From Micropterix aruncella (taxonomy: Eukaryota; Arthropoda; Insecta; Lepidoptera; Micropterigidae): a DNA stretch of 64,000 nucleotides. The notes under the pieces are model-generated. The model had not been told where the DNA came from. It made no database searches and saw only the letters and a list, made by a program, of their open reading frames with translations. The stretch's first letter is position 1, and each line of letters begins with the position of its first letter. The position numbers and the translations under genes were made by a program. Of the stretch, positions 34,866-43,842 are shown one piece after another. Location: contig OX155955.1 in assembly GCA_944548615.1 (NCBI GenBank), positions 9,773,631 through 9,837,630 on the forward strand. Direction: 5' to 3'.

Positions 34866-35440
34866 TCAGTTATATAAAGATAGTAATAATTTGGACCCAA
34901 GACTGTTGTACATTAAGATAGCCTTGATACACGCAAAATTCAAAATGCCACTTATTAACGCACGAGTGAGACTCACCAGAGCTGCAAAGAATGACGATAT
35001 GATAGTGCCAAGAACTCGTACGACTTTCGGACAGAGACATTTCAACTTCATAGCACCGAGAATGTACAACTACCTGCCTGATGTCGTTAAACGCATTGAA
35101 ACCAAAAACAAATTTTAAAAATCGGTTTCTAGGTGGCTTATTACAGAAGGCAGAGAAAATATCAATGGAATGTTGAATATTGTATATTAATTTTTTGTAT
35201 ATTAAATTTTCGCATTATTCTTCAATTTTAGACATATACTTTTACTTTCAAACATATTTTTACTTTTACTCTACACGTTAATAATTATTATCAAAGTAAT
35301 AGAATTTCTACAAATTTTAATTGTTTTAATTTTATTTTTTTTATTTTTTTATATAATAATTATTTAGTAATTTGATTAGATACATCTAAACAATATTTTA
35401 TAAAGTCTGCCTTAGAACAGGCCCTGGCCTAGTTAGGCGA
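34866..35440 (+). pseudogene. LINE ORF2 C-terminal fragment, second type
   Basis: The frame 34891-35118 reads LINARVRLTRAAKNDDMIVP, RTTFGQRHFNFIAPRMYNYL and PDVVKRIETKNKF. The pattern '.R.TRAA..DD.IVP..RT.FG.R.F.F.AP..YN.LP' is typical of the C-termini of arthropod LINEs whose ORF2 ends 'W(L)I'. One stop at 35116 follows. A frame-matched continuation SVSRWLITEG is readable just after it. It abuts the oppositely oriented fragment 34366-34850. Confidence 0.7.
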
Positions 35441-35599
35441 CTTTTATTCATTACTCTATCTCCTCGAGAATCAGTTTTTTGCTAACGTCTCATATATATA
35501 TACAACATGATATGGTAAACTGTACAAACGAACGTGTGTAATACTATAAATAAATAAAATAAATAAATAAATAAAATTCGTAGTAAATTTCAACGTTAT
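35441..35599. other. Intergenic, AT-rich with (AAAT)n
   Basis: ATAAATAAATAAATAAAAT near 35550-35577. Nothing else seen. Confidence 0.6.
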
Positions 35600-36240
35600 C
35601 ATGAATAGGTAACCATCTGATCTTGGACTTCCACGTGGTGCTGCAAGATGTCAGTACAGCCTCCGCTGAACCGAGAGAGGACTGCGTTGCCTGTTTCAGG
35701 AACAATGACGAAGCGACCGAGATTGCTCTAAATATGGCAAACGAATGGTTCGCGATTCGAGCACAAAAGGCGATAATTTGCGATTTTCTTACAATTGTCC
35801 AACTAAGTCTCGACGCAGAGTATTCGCGATCATGGCACGCTTTATAAAGTCGCATATTTGCATAGTAGACTTGCGGGCCTATCATCACCGTTTCTTTAAA
35901 CGTCAATAATTAATTGAACGGTCATAAGAATCGAGGCCGCTCAATTGCGTAATCGCCGCAACGCTCTCTTTGTGAGTTTTATCAATTAAACTCGAACTCG
36001 GACGGTCCGCGAGCGGATCGCGTGCTCAGAACGAAAACATAACAAAAGAGCGCCGGGCTAGAATCGCGAACAATCGGTCGAGGCCCGACGGTAAAAAACC
36101 AATTATACCAAATTACCGAAACTGAGCATACCGATAATGAGAGTTCAGGTCGGGTACTACATTGACAAATATTGCTCGTGATCCGTAAGCACTCGTGGTT
36201 ATAATTATCGATACCGCTACCTTTTCCTCAATAAAAAACC
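35600..36240. promoter_or_regulatory. Candidate conserved regulatory island 4
   Basis: A repeat-free island of about 640 bp with balanced composition. It carries many recognisable transcription-factor-type cores: ATTTGCAT at 35856-35863 (POU octamer), TTTATAAAG at 35841 (Caudal/Abd-B-like), AATAATTAATTG at 35905 (homeodomain), GGTTATAATTATCGATACCG at about 36199 (homeodomain plus TATCGAT). ORFs on both strands (35544-35906 minus, 35623-35847 plus) have no known domain. The density and texture suggest a developmental enhancer or conserved non-coding element. This is inference. Confidence 0.35.
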
Positions 36241-36354
36241 GCGACGACTTGCCGCAGTGGCGGAGCAGCATTCACATTTCTATTTATTTAAATTAGCTTT
36301 GACTGCGTCCAAAATTATACTAGATAAAGAGAAATATAAATAAGTTAAAAAACG

Positions 36355-36425
36355 AATTGACCGCGTAAACTTTGTAACACCCGACGTTTCGGCGACTGGA
36401 CCCAGTCTAAGAGCCTGCGATTAGT
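36355..36425 (+). repeat. Interspersed repeat 'CGACGTTTCGG', copy 1
   Basis: GAATTGACCGCGTAAACTTT followed by GTAACACCCGACGTTTCGGC. The same block lies at about 54550 and, inverted, at about 63810-63850. The element type is unknown. Confidence 0.6.
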
Positions 36426-36574
36426 CTTCGATTTTTAGGCGAAATATAGTTTTGACCCTTGAAATTGACGACTGCTTCAGGGCAATTGAGATACATATAT
36501 TCGAACATGTCAAAATCAAAGACTAACTATTTATTTTGAGTCATAACGTAGCAGCAGCGGTGTGCATTTCTGTG

Positions 36575-36876
36575 GTGTGCAAATTGGAGGAATAAGCATC
36601 ACGCGAAATAGCTGCTACCGATGATGATCGCCTTCGTATTGCGAGGATTTAGGAGTAGCCCATGGATTTTGGACCACTTATAAATCATTGAAAGATGGTC
36701 GTCTACGGATACAATTATTGTGTAAGCGATATCTTCTGGGCGAAAGTTAGATTATATTTGGACATTATTGGCATACATATGTCATTTTTCGTTTTACCGA
36801 GTTATTAATTGAGTTAACACATAGTAAAATGAGGAGCTGGAATAAAGCATTACCTTGTAGAATGCCAAAAACTGTC
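36575..36876 (-). pseudogene. LINE reverse transcriptase fragment around YxDD
   Basis: On the minus strand: FGILQGNALFQLLILLCVNS (consensus GVLQGS.LGPLLFILYVN), NNSVKRKMTYV, then after a frame change 'YANNVQIYSNFRPEDIAYT' (YADD replaced by YANN) and 'WSKIHGLLLNPRNTKAIIIG'. Three classic LINE blocks in the right order make this certain as a fragment. The catalytic box is broken. The tRNA-SINE is inserted immediately beside it. Confidence 0.8.
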
Positions 36877-37139
36877 GGCCCGGTGGCATAGTGGTTAAGT
36901 CGCCTGATCTTACATTGTAAGGTCCCGGGTTCGGTACCCGGCTGGGTCACCATTTTCCGTTGGGATCAAATTTTCAATTCTGTCGATCGAATGCAATAAC
37001 AAGACACACACTTACACACATGTTACACGCACACATACATATACACGTCATAGTAGGGTTGGTTGCAAGAGATTGTCATATGACAATAAACCCGCCCATT
37101 GTGACATTTCACAATAAAGAGTATAAACAAACAAACAAA
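36877..37139 (+). mobile_element. tRNA-derived SINE
   Basis: The head 36877-36952 folds like a tRNA. The acceptor arm GGCCCGG pairs with CTGGGTC. The A box is TGGCATAGTGGTTAAG. The T arm CCGGGTTCGGTACCCGG is perfect and contains the B box GGTTCGGTACC. The 3' CCA is encoded. The anticodon region (GATCTTACATTGTAAGGTC) gives a poor loop with no U33, so it is not a working tRNA. The body is followed by a tail GGTTGCAAGAGATTGTCATA...CCCGCC and (AAAC)n. A similar tail closes the LINE at 47160-47680, suggesting that this LINE type supplied the machinery. Possible short target duplication AAACTGT on both sides. Confidence 0.8.
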
Positions 37140-38845
37140 CTGTATAACATACTATACATATATACAATTATGTAAAAAGCGAAAAGAGACTACCTATATT
37201 GGGCATATTACAGCACAGCGTATTATAGGTGCTCGGGTGATGAATATTATAGATAAATATATCTACAATAAAAATAAAAGAAAATCTGCAATACAACTCT
37301 ATAAACATAAGATACGCGTCAAGAATCAGCATGTATCATACTTCCTACAACAGGATGAAGGAATCCCAGGAAGGTGCACCAACGCATTCTGAAATTTCTT
37401 GATGGAATAATCTGGGAAAGCAGCCACTGACTCTTGTCCGCTCATCCACACATCCGTCTAAATAAACGTATACAAATGTTCACGGTGCGGCGCAGGGCCG
37501 CGTCTTCTGGCATTCCTCCGATCGACGCGGCGAGGCGGTTCTCAGCCCGCACTCACAGATTAAGGAGAAAATATATACGCAATATACCAGATGCAACTGG
37601 TTTTCGTTTTTAATATATTCTCTCCATATGTAGTCAAAGTCTCCTCCACTTTCTCTATATAACTCTTAAAAGAAAGAAAAAGACATCAGCCATGGACTAC
37701 ACACCATAGCCCACCCAATACATGTCCAGCCGGTGGGCTGGACTAAACAGAACCGCCAGATAATCGCAAAATGCGTATTGGGCAATTCCACTATTGCCAC
37801 AGAGTTGCGTACCACAAAAGGAGGATATCACGAGAGTCTCCTCCTTATCGTAATGCTAAGCGCATATAAAACAACATTTAGCTTGGTAATACCATTGATT
37901 TTAAATCAATGGTAATACTAATGACAGTAGTTCTAACAGTCAACGTAGAAGTACTGAAATTCGAGGTCAAGAGTTGGATTCGTTAAAAAATAAATGTAGT
38001 TCCGCACTTGGATCCCATAGAGACCTCCGATAAACTATATCTTCCTCGTAAGTGCCATGTCCGATATCGGAGGTACTTCACCATGACTGCGGTTCCTATA
38101 TCCCTGGCAGAAGGTTGAACCTGGATCGAATTCTTGATATAATGTGTGGGTATTTGTTTTAGTTTTAGTAGTTGAGGATCATTTGTTTCAGGTGTGAATC
38201 AAAACTGCATTAGGCTTAACAATGCCGTAACAGGATGTGTCGCAAAACTCATATGTATTGCTAAAAAAATACTGGCATCTATATATAACTGAAGCGGGGT
38301 GCAACAATAAATTGGAATCTCCAATTACAGATGACAATGGAAAACCACCACGTATTTTCTTTCTAATAAAATCATGGTCCATGGCTGGGCAATTCAAACT
38401 GTGTGAGCAGCTACCGAGGCGCACCTTTAATAGAGCAGAACAGTGTTAGTTGCAGTTAATACACAGAACCTGAAAAAGAATAAGATGCATGACACCTAGA
38501 TTCTTCTCATAAATAGACGTCGCGTCTTCTGCCATGACTATAACAGTAAGGGACAATACAGGACCAAAAGGTTCAACTATCAAATTGAGAAGAATCTTCC
38601 TTGCAAAACAAGTGTTTTATGTGTTTTTTAGATGAAACTGAGCAAAATCATAAGTCCATGCCTTAACAATACATCAATAAAGTTAAATCTGACATATTCG
38701 ACTTACTGCTTATTTGCTTCTTTAGTCCTGTAGATTTCGAATGATTCCACTGTTAAACCGATTATAAAATGGATGCAACCTCAATTCGCCATGATGGTAT
38801 GAATTCTTTGTTATAATCACTGTAATGTCGCATTTATACATGCCT
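37140..38845. other. Intergenic, no gene recognised
   Basis: 37490-37560 is briefly GC-rich. A perfect 25-bp palindrome sits at 37890-37914. 37710-37860 and 38180-38450 hold short ORFs without known motifs. Confidence 0.45.
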
Positions 38846-39034
38846 CTAAGTGTTTGTTTTTTTAGTCGAAGTCGTCATAATATGGCAGTAGTTGTTTCTG
38901 GTCGAACGGGTGATATTGTCTATCCACCTCACACTATTTCTGCTCCTTGCCCTTCTTCTGGCAATCTTTTCTTCCACGATCACATGAAGCATAGGGGTTA
39001 GGGCTGATATGTAAGGATGTGGCCAAGGTATCAA
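38846..39034 (-). pseudogene. Possible RTE/BovB-type LINE C-terminal scrap
   Basis: The minus frame reads MLHVIVEEKIARRRARSRNS, VRWIDNITRSTRNNYCH. The pattern 'VIVEGKI.GRR.RGR....W.D.I' is common at the C-terminus of several LINE groups. Short and without an RT core, so only probable. Confidence 0.4.
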
Positions 39035-39039
39035 CGAGT

Positions 39040-40110
39040 ACTCTGGGCGATCTTCTTCGACAAGCCTTTATCAGCAAACCGATTACACATCAATGCTTCT
39101 AAGTGTGCAATTGCTAGTTTTATAAGGAATACTAAGTCGCTAAATTTTAGCTACAAATTAAATGGACTTCTCATCCCAAGAAAATCTGTTATAAAGGACT
39201 TTGGTGTTATTCTAGACAGTAAATTAAATTTCATTTCACACATTGACACAATAACTGCCAAAGCATACAGTATGCTGGGCTTTATTCTCAGACTAGCCAA
39301 GCAGTTTAATCATAATAGGTCCCTTATAATTGTTATATTATGCTTATGTCCGCAGTCACATCGAATACGCTTCGCAAATTTGGTCTCCTTGTTACAATAT
39401 TCACATCAATAGGATCGAACGCATTCAAAACATGTTCTTAAGAAACTTAAATTATCGGTCTTATGTAACTTTTTCTGATTATAACGAAGCTGGTGACTAT
39501 CATGGGCTTATACCATTAGAAATGAGAAGAGTTAGTTCAGATGTAATATTCCTATATAAGATATTAAATGGCTTTATCAACTGTTCTGAATTGCTTCAGC
39601 TTATAAATTTCCATGCCACGGCCTTCCCGCCAATTCAACTTATTTCATCTACCTCAAGTAAGCACAAACTACGCCCAAAATAATTACATTTATCGAGTAC
39701 CTCATTTCTGCAATACCAATCTAAGCGAAATTAACCTGTTTAATACAACTGCGACTGCGCTCAAGACTCTTATTCCGGGTCTCTGAAAGGCAATATTCAA
39801 GGACGAGTGAAATAATTATATTATATTTTTTCTTTTCTTCTTTGTTTTCTTTCTTCAATATTAAAATAAACCATAAAATTTCCCTAATAATAAAATAATA
39901 AAATATAATATTATTAAAACAAAATTTACAACTTTAATTCCCCTCCACTTCCTCCTATCCCATTCCTAGGCGACTGTATATTTTTACGATCTTTAAGTGG
40001 AAACTTTTAACTGGCATTGTAGTCTATAAATAAAATTCAGATATTCCTCCTGTAATAGCTGTAAGTTTCCTTAATAATAATAAAATAAAAATAAAATAAA
40101 TAAAATTAGC
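39040..40110 (+). pseudogene. Jockey-type LINE, C-terminal RT fragment with frameshift
   Basis: Two overlapping frames give one protein: HINASKCAIASFIRNTKSLN, KDFGVILDSKLNFISHIDT, then after a frameshift near 39330 LYYAYVRSHIEYASQIWSPC, NRIERIQNMFLRNLNY and VIFLYKILNGFINCSELL. A further frame change near 39640 is followed by readable 'NLFHLPQVSTNYAQNNYIYR' and a stop at about 39785. It is closely related in pattern to the copies at 19925 and 25400. The YxDD box is not present (5' truncated). The 3' end is in A-rich (AATAAAATA)n at about 40075-40108. Confidence 0.85.
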
Positions 40111-40799
40111 ACCTGCCGTTGTAGCACCTCGACATTTGGTATTTCACCATTCACCATTTTCTCGTTTTAATAAAAATCATTCCTTGTTAGACATTACTTG
40201 TTTATCTTTGTCGGCATCGGCACCACTGGGATTTGTTTAATATCTCTGCTATAAAACTCTTGTAGACAGGAATGAATGGATGTTTTGAAAACATTTTCCA
40301 CCGTTATTTCGTAGTTGAATTTTCTTCCTGAATTTATGCCAATATTAATTTTTTTCGAAATATATTGGCGTATAGTCTATTGAGTACAATATGAGACAAA
40401 GAGTCTCTAGATGTAGCTCCTGCTGCTTTGCGAATGTTTGCTGTGAAGTGTGTGGCTTGCTTTCAGAAGCAGTGACGAAGAGTTCGTTCAAATCAGTGTC
40501 GTTTAGAAGCAGTGACGGCAACGACCAGGCTCGTTTGTATAATCATCAAGATTTTGTATAATTATTTGCAGTTTTTGACAGTGCACCGTAATGCACGTCA
40601 TATTCAAAAAATTCGCAAATTTTCAACTTTTCTATGATTATACACACGAAAATATCCAAGAATTAACAAACCACAGAAAGAAAAATAAATAGCTGATTAC
40701 GACAATTAGCAATAAAATTACTTAGCAATAAAATTACTTGAATTTGGAATTCCAAATCAAGTCGAAATTTTACAGTAATTGAACTCCGATATGAGCATT
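40111..40799. other. Intergenic, no gene recognised
   Basis: A 13-bp motif AGAAGCAGTGACG repeats at about 40467 and 40506. Otherwise AT-rich with no coding signal. Confidence 0.5.
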
Positions 40800-41060
40800 A
40801 GCATGTGTGTACTGCTGCTGCCCAACTAAGTGCCAGGACTTGTTCCAAGGCCGCGCGATCTCTAGTTTTGTATCTAGATATATTCAAAAAACATTTATAG
40901 TAGCATGACCATTGCAAATTATAACTAATAATAACTAACTAATAGGAAATATTAAAAATAGAATAGAATACGGAAAATAAATAATAGAATAAAATAAAAA
41001 TAAAAATATAATAAAATGTTAAATAATAATATTTGTAATTAAATAATAAGAATTTTAGTC
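40800..41060 (-). mobile_element. LINE 3' tail, copy 1
   Basis: Complement reads 'CCTGGCACTTAGTTGGGCAG', matching 'AAATCCCAGTTGGGCAGCAC' of the next copy. The AT-rich remainder (AATAAAATA)n follows. The block CCGATATGAGCATTAG just left of it (40786) recurs at 46592, probably another worn tail. Confidence 0.5.
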
Positions 41061-41101
41061 ATAAGAATAGTCAAGGATAAAAATAAGAATAATCAAGGTT
41101 T

Positions 41102-41134
41102 GAGAGTTTGTAATATTAAATATTACAAACTCTC
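41102..41134. repeat. Perfect 33-bp palindrome
   Basis: GAGAGTTTGTAATATT, one central A, then its exact complement AATATTACAAACTCTC: 16-bp arms with a 1-base loop. Confidence 0.95.
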
Positions 41135-41259
41135 TGTATATGTGTGGATATTTTGGAGGGTGTCATGATTCAACCAGGAATCAATTTTAGCTTTTCATTT
41201 GATTTTTTAGTTTTTATTGGAATTATCAAATTAACCATTTACAATAATTATAATATTAA

Positions 41260-41550
41260 AACAAATGGCAAAAACTTTCCTTTTTCATTTACTGGCTAGT
41301 GCTGCCCAACTGGGATTTACCCGTTCCAGGGCAAGCAAATTATATTTTTACATTTAAAGCGAGGGTCGAACCAACCAAACACAATAATAATAATAATAAT
41401 AAAAAAATATATATAACAATAGAAAGAAAAAAATAATTTTAAAGAAGACTTAGGATTTAGCTCTTTGTATATCATAGGATTTAGCATATTGAATATCTTG
41501 GGGGCTATGTACACAAAATGCTCGCTTGCGGGGGACCTAAAATTCCAAAA
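41260..41550 (-). pseudogene. LINE 3' end with ORF2 C-terminus, copy 2
   Basis: The minus frame 41514-41317 reads YIAPKIFNMLNPMIYKELNP then KSSLKLFFS, the '.P..FN.LP..I....K.FK..L' end of LINE ORF2. It is followed by a 3' untranslated region ending GCCCTGGAACGGGTAAATCC and CAGTTGGGCAGCACTAGCC. That 3' motif is shared with 40800-41060 and 60400-60560. Confidence 0.65.
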
Positions 41551-41669
41551 AGCTGAAATTATTTAGGTAAAAACCTAATATTTCAAGTTATGCTTTTGTT
41601 TCGCAAGCGGTTATCTGGACGCTGAGAATATGAGAAGCGCATCGATCGGTCGTGACACATCTAAAGTGA

Positions 41670-41960
41670 ATGCGGCTACCATTCGTATTGATCTGTGCCG
41701 CGGTCGCCTTGCTCGCTCGGAGCTGCTCAGCTCCTACTCGTCGCGTGGACACGGATTCTTCGTGTGTCAAGTTCAGCGTCACCTCGCGTCGGCGGCCGCC
41801 CGCCTTGCTACTGCCGCGCCGCCGCGCCGCCGCGCCGCGCCGCAATGCCACCGGGCGTCATCAACTAGTATGGTGCACGAAACAAGTTCTCTCGAACTCA
41901 CACCTGATAACGCTGGGGACCAACAGATCTGCAGACGCCATCGCGCCAGTTGCGCTTTAA
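41670..41960 (+). CDS. Possible secreted-protein start exon (weak)
   Basis: ATG at 41670 opens MRLPFVLICAAVALLARSCS-A, a textbook signal peptide (short basic n-region, hydrophobic core, small residues before the likely cut), then PTRRVDTDSSCVKFSVTSRR and an Arg/Ala-rich stretch. The base context is GC-rich (CGCCG repeats at 41805-41840), unlike its neighbours. No strong splice donor was found in the frame and no downstream exon is visible. It may be the first exon of a gene, a neuropeptide-like precursor fragment, or a chance frame in GC-rich DNA; two other frames are open over the same bases. Confidence 0.3.
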   Translation: MRLPFVLICAAVALLARSCSAPTRRVDTDSSCVKFSVTSRRRPPALLLPRRRAAAPRRNATGRHQLVWCTKQVLSNSHLITLGTNRSADAIAPVAL

Positions 41961-42027
41961 TAGCGATGGATCTGTCGTCATCGGGCTTTTACAACGCTTC
42001 TACAGCACTGTTCCATCTCCAGGGGAA

Positions 42028-42215
42028 CTAATGGGCTTTGTTGCAGTTAGGCCAATAAGACCGATGCGTTTAGGGTCGAGCTAGCCCGGGCAGGACTGGC
42101 CTGGGGGCTAGTCTTCCCTAGGAGTCAACCTTCGGGCGCTCCTAGACGGTTTGCATACCGTGCGGCGTCAGCCAATCGATTGTGCATTCTGACTGACAGC
42201 TGGGGGAGTCTGGAA
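42028..42215 (+). mobile_element. GC-rich repeat family, A-type, head part
   Basis: Starts GGGGAACTAATGGGCTTTGT, passes GGGCGCTCCTAGACGGTTTG and ends GAGTCTGGAAACATCTTG, directly joined to the opposite-strand copy that follows. The join ACATCTTG-(A/C)-GGTGTCGAC is the same as at 22563-22577. Confidence 0.75.
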
Positions 42216-42880
42216 ACATCTTGCGGTGTCGACTACAACGGGCGAGCCCGTCACCACAGGACGTTTTAACGATTAGTCGTTCTGTCGCCCTGTAGTGAAC
42301 GTAGAAGACTTTGGACAGTACAATCCTATGTCCAGCTACGTCACAACCCGTGAGAGTCCAACGCCTTACCGCGAGTGAGCCAGGAATAAACCCGGCGGGC
42401 TCGAGATACTCGCGCCGTCACTTCCAATCGAGATTTCTCCGGTCTCTCGATTGGTTCTGAGTTCGAGGTCGCTTACGCGGTCCTCTCCCTTACGAAACGG
42501 TGAAACGGAGTGCACCGAATCTATCGCGGACCAAGGCGTCCTTTGCCCGACTCTGAACCGGGATCGGATGGCCAATGGTCATTTCAAGAGCAGTCGCCGT
42601 AAGGTAGACAACTACCCCCGCTCTATAGGAAACAATACAGTTCCCAGACTCCCCCGATTGTTAGTCGGAGAGCACAGTCGATTGGCTTGCTCCGCTCGGT
42701 GCGCAGACCGTCCAGGAGCGCCAGAGGATTGATTCCCAGGGGAGACTGGTTGACCCAGTGTTCTACCCAGGCTCGCACCCCATGCGTGGAGGCCATCGGA
42801 TGGGTGTTGACCCGTGAGTGTGACCGACCCTGAACACATGGGTCATTGTGGCCACCTCATCATGGGCCCATTAGCTCCCG
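42216..42880 (-). mobile_element. GC-rich repeat family, A-type, full-length copy
   Basis: Complete from GGTGTCGACTACAACGGGCG to the head complement GGGCCCATTAGCTCCC. Intermediate blocks CTCGAGATACTCGCGCC, GTCTCTCGATTGGTTCTGAG, CCCGCTCTATAGGAAACAAT and GACCCGTGAGTGTGACCGAC match 61125-61797 and 22571-22920. No conserved ORF. Confidence 0.8.
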
Positions 42881-42954
42881 GAGTCTGGAAACAGTTGGGG
42901 GAGTCTGGGGGAGTCTGGAAACAGCTGGGGGAGTCTGGAAACAGTGCTGTTAGT
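42880..42954. repeat. Short tandem repeat of a family-A segment
   Basis: CTGGGGGAGTCTGGAAACAG or its truncated form occurs about four times in a row. The unit is a segment of the neighbouring repeat family (see 28775), so this is local amplification at the repeat edge. Confidence 0.8.
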
Positions 42955-43131
42955 TGTTAACCTTACAGCAACTAATCAGCCAGGCAAAGAATGCCGTGGT
43001 CTGCGATAGATTCGGTAGACACCGTATCACCGCTACGTAAGGGCGAGAACCGCGCAAGCGAGCTCGAACCTATAACCAGTCGTGAGACCGGAGTAATCTA
43101 GTTGCAACTGGAAGTAAAGACAGCTCCAGTT
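42955..43131 (+). mobile_element. GC-rich repeat family, A-type, internal fragment
   Basis: Contains GCCAGGCAAAGAATGCCGTG, GATTCGGTAGACACCG and GAGACCGGAGTAATCTAG, the middle of family A. It is cut on the right by the B-type insertion. Confidence 0.75.
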
Positions 43132-43145
43132 ATTCCATGTCTAGT

Positions 43146-43828
43146 GGTAACTACTGGCTCTCGTGCAGTTGGGCCACTAAAACCCAGCCGAGCCAACTTT
43201 GCGGTTGGCTCAGCTCACGGTTCGGCTCTTATCCAGTAGCCTCTTCGAATGATGGTCTACTCCGGTATTGACTCTGATTCCCAGTCTACGGCTCTGGGGA
43301 ATGGCCTTCGGATGCTACTGGGCGGTTTGCGCACCGTGCGGCTTCACCCAATCGACTGGTCATTCCAGAAATTAATTGGAGGAGTCTGGAAACGACATAC
43401 GGTTTCTTAAGCAGCGGGGGGTGGATATTGACCTGACGTCAGAGACTATTAAAATGACCAACTGGCCTTCAGATCCCGAGTGAAGAGACAGGCAAAGGCC
43501 GCCACGACTCGCGCTAAATTCAAACTGAATTACCGCTGACCGCCGACAACACATAGAGGCCGCGCAAGCGACTTCGGACCCGTAACAAGTCGGGAGGACG
43601 GATAAATCCGGCTATAAGCAGTAGTAAGGGTGCGAGGTTGGTCCGCTATCTGCACTCCAGTGTCTCACGGTGAGGCGTTGGCTTCTTACAGGCATAATGG
43701 TGTATGTTGATGGTGGACTGCCTGCGTGCCCTAGTTTCTACGTTTCATCTCAGGTCGGAAGAAAGATCAATATATTTATAACTTCCTGGGGTGACGGGTT
43801 TGACCGCTGTAGTCGATAACACTGCACT
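43146..43828 (+). mobile_element. GC-rich repeat family, B-type, full-length with 14-bp target duplication
   Basis: Flanked by ATTCCATGTCTAGT (43132-43145) and ATTCCATGTCCAGT (43829-43842), 13 of 14 identical, which fixes both ends. It starts GGTAACTACTGGCTCTCGTG, has a B-box-like GGTTCGGCTCT at 43219-43229, and ends CTGTAGTCGATAACACTGCA. Duplications of 12-14 bp and a possible polymerase III head suggest copying by a LINE-type mechanism. There is no A-rich tail and no ORF shared with other copies. At 683 bp it is long for a SINE. Confidence 0.85.
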
Positions 43829-43842
43829 ATTCCATGTCCAGT

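Noticed and set aside
36877..36952. Functional tRNA gene
   Set aside because: Acceptor and T arms pair well, but the anticodon arm lacks a proper 7-base loop with U33, CCA is encoded, and a SINE body and tail follow.
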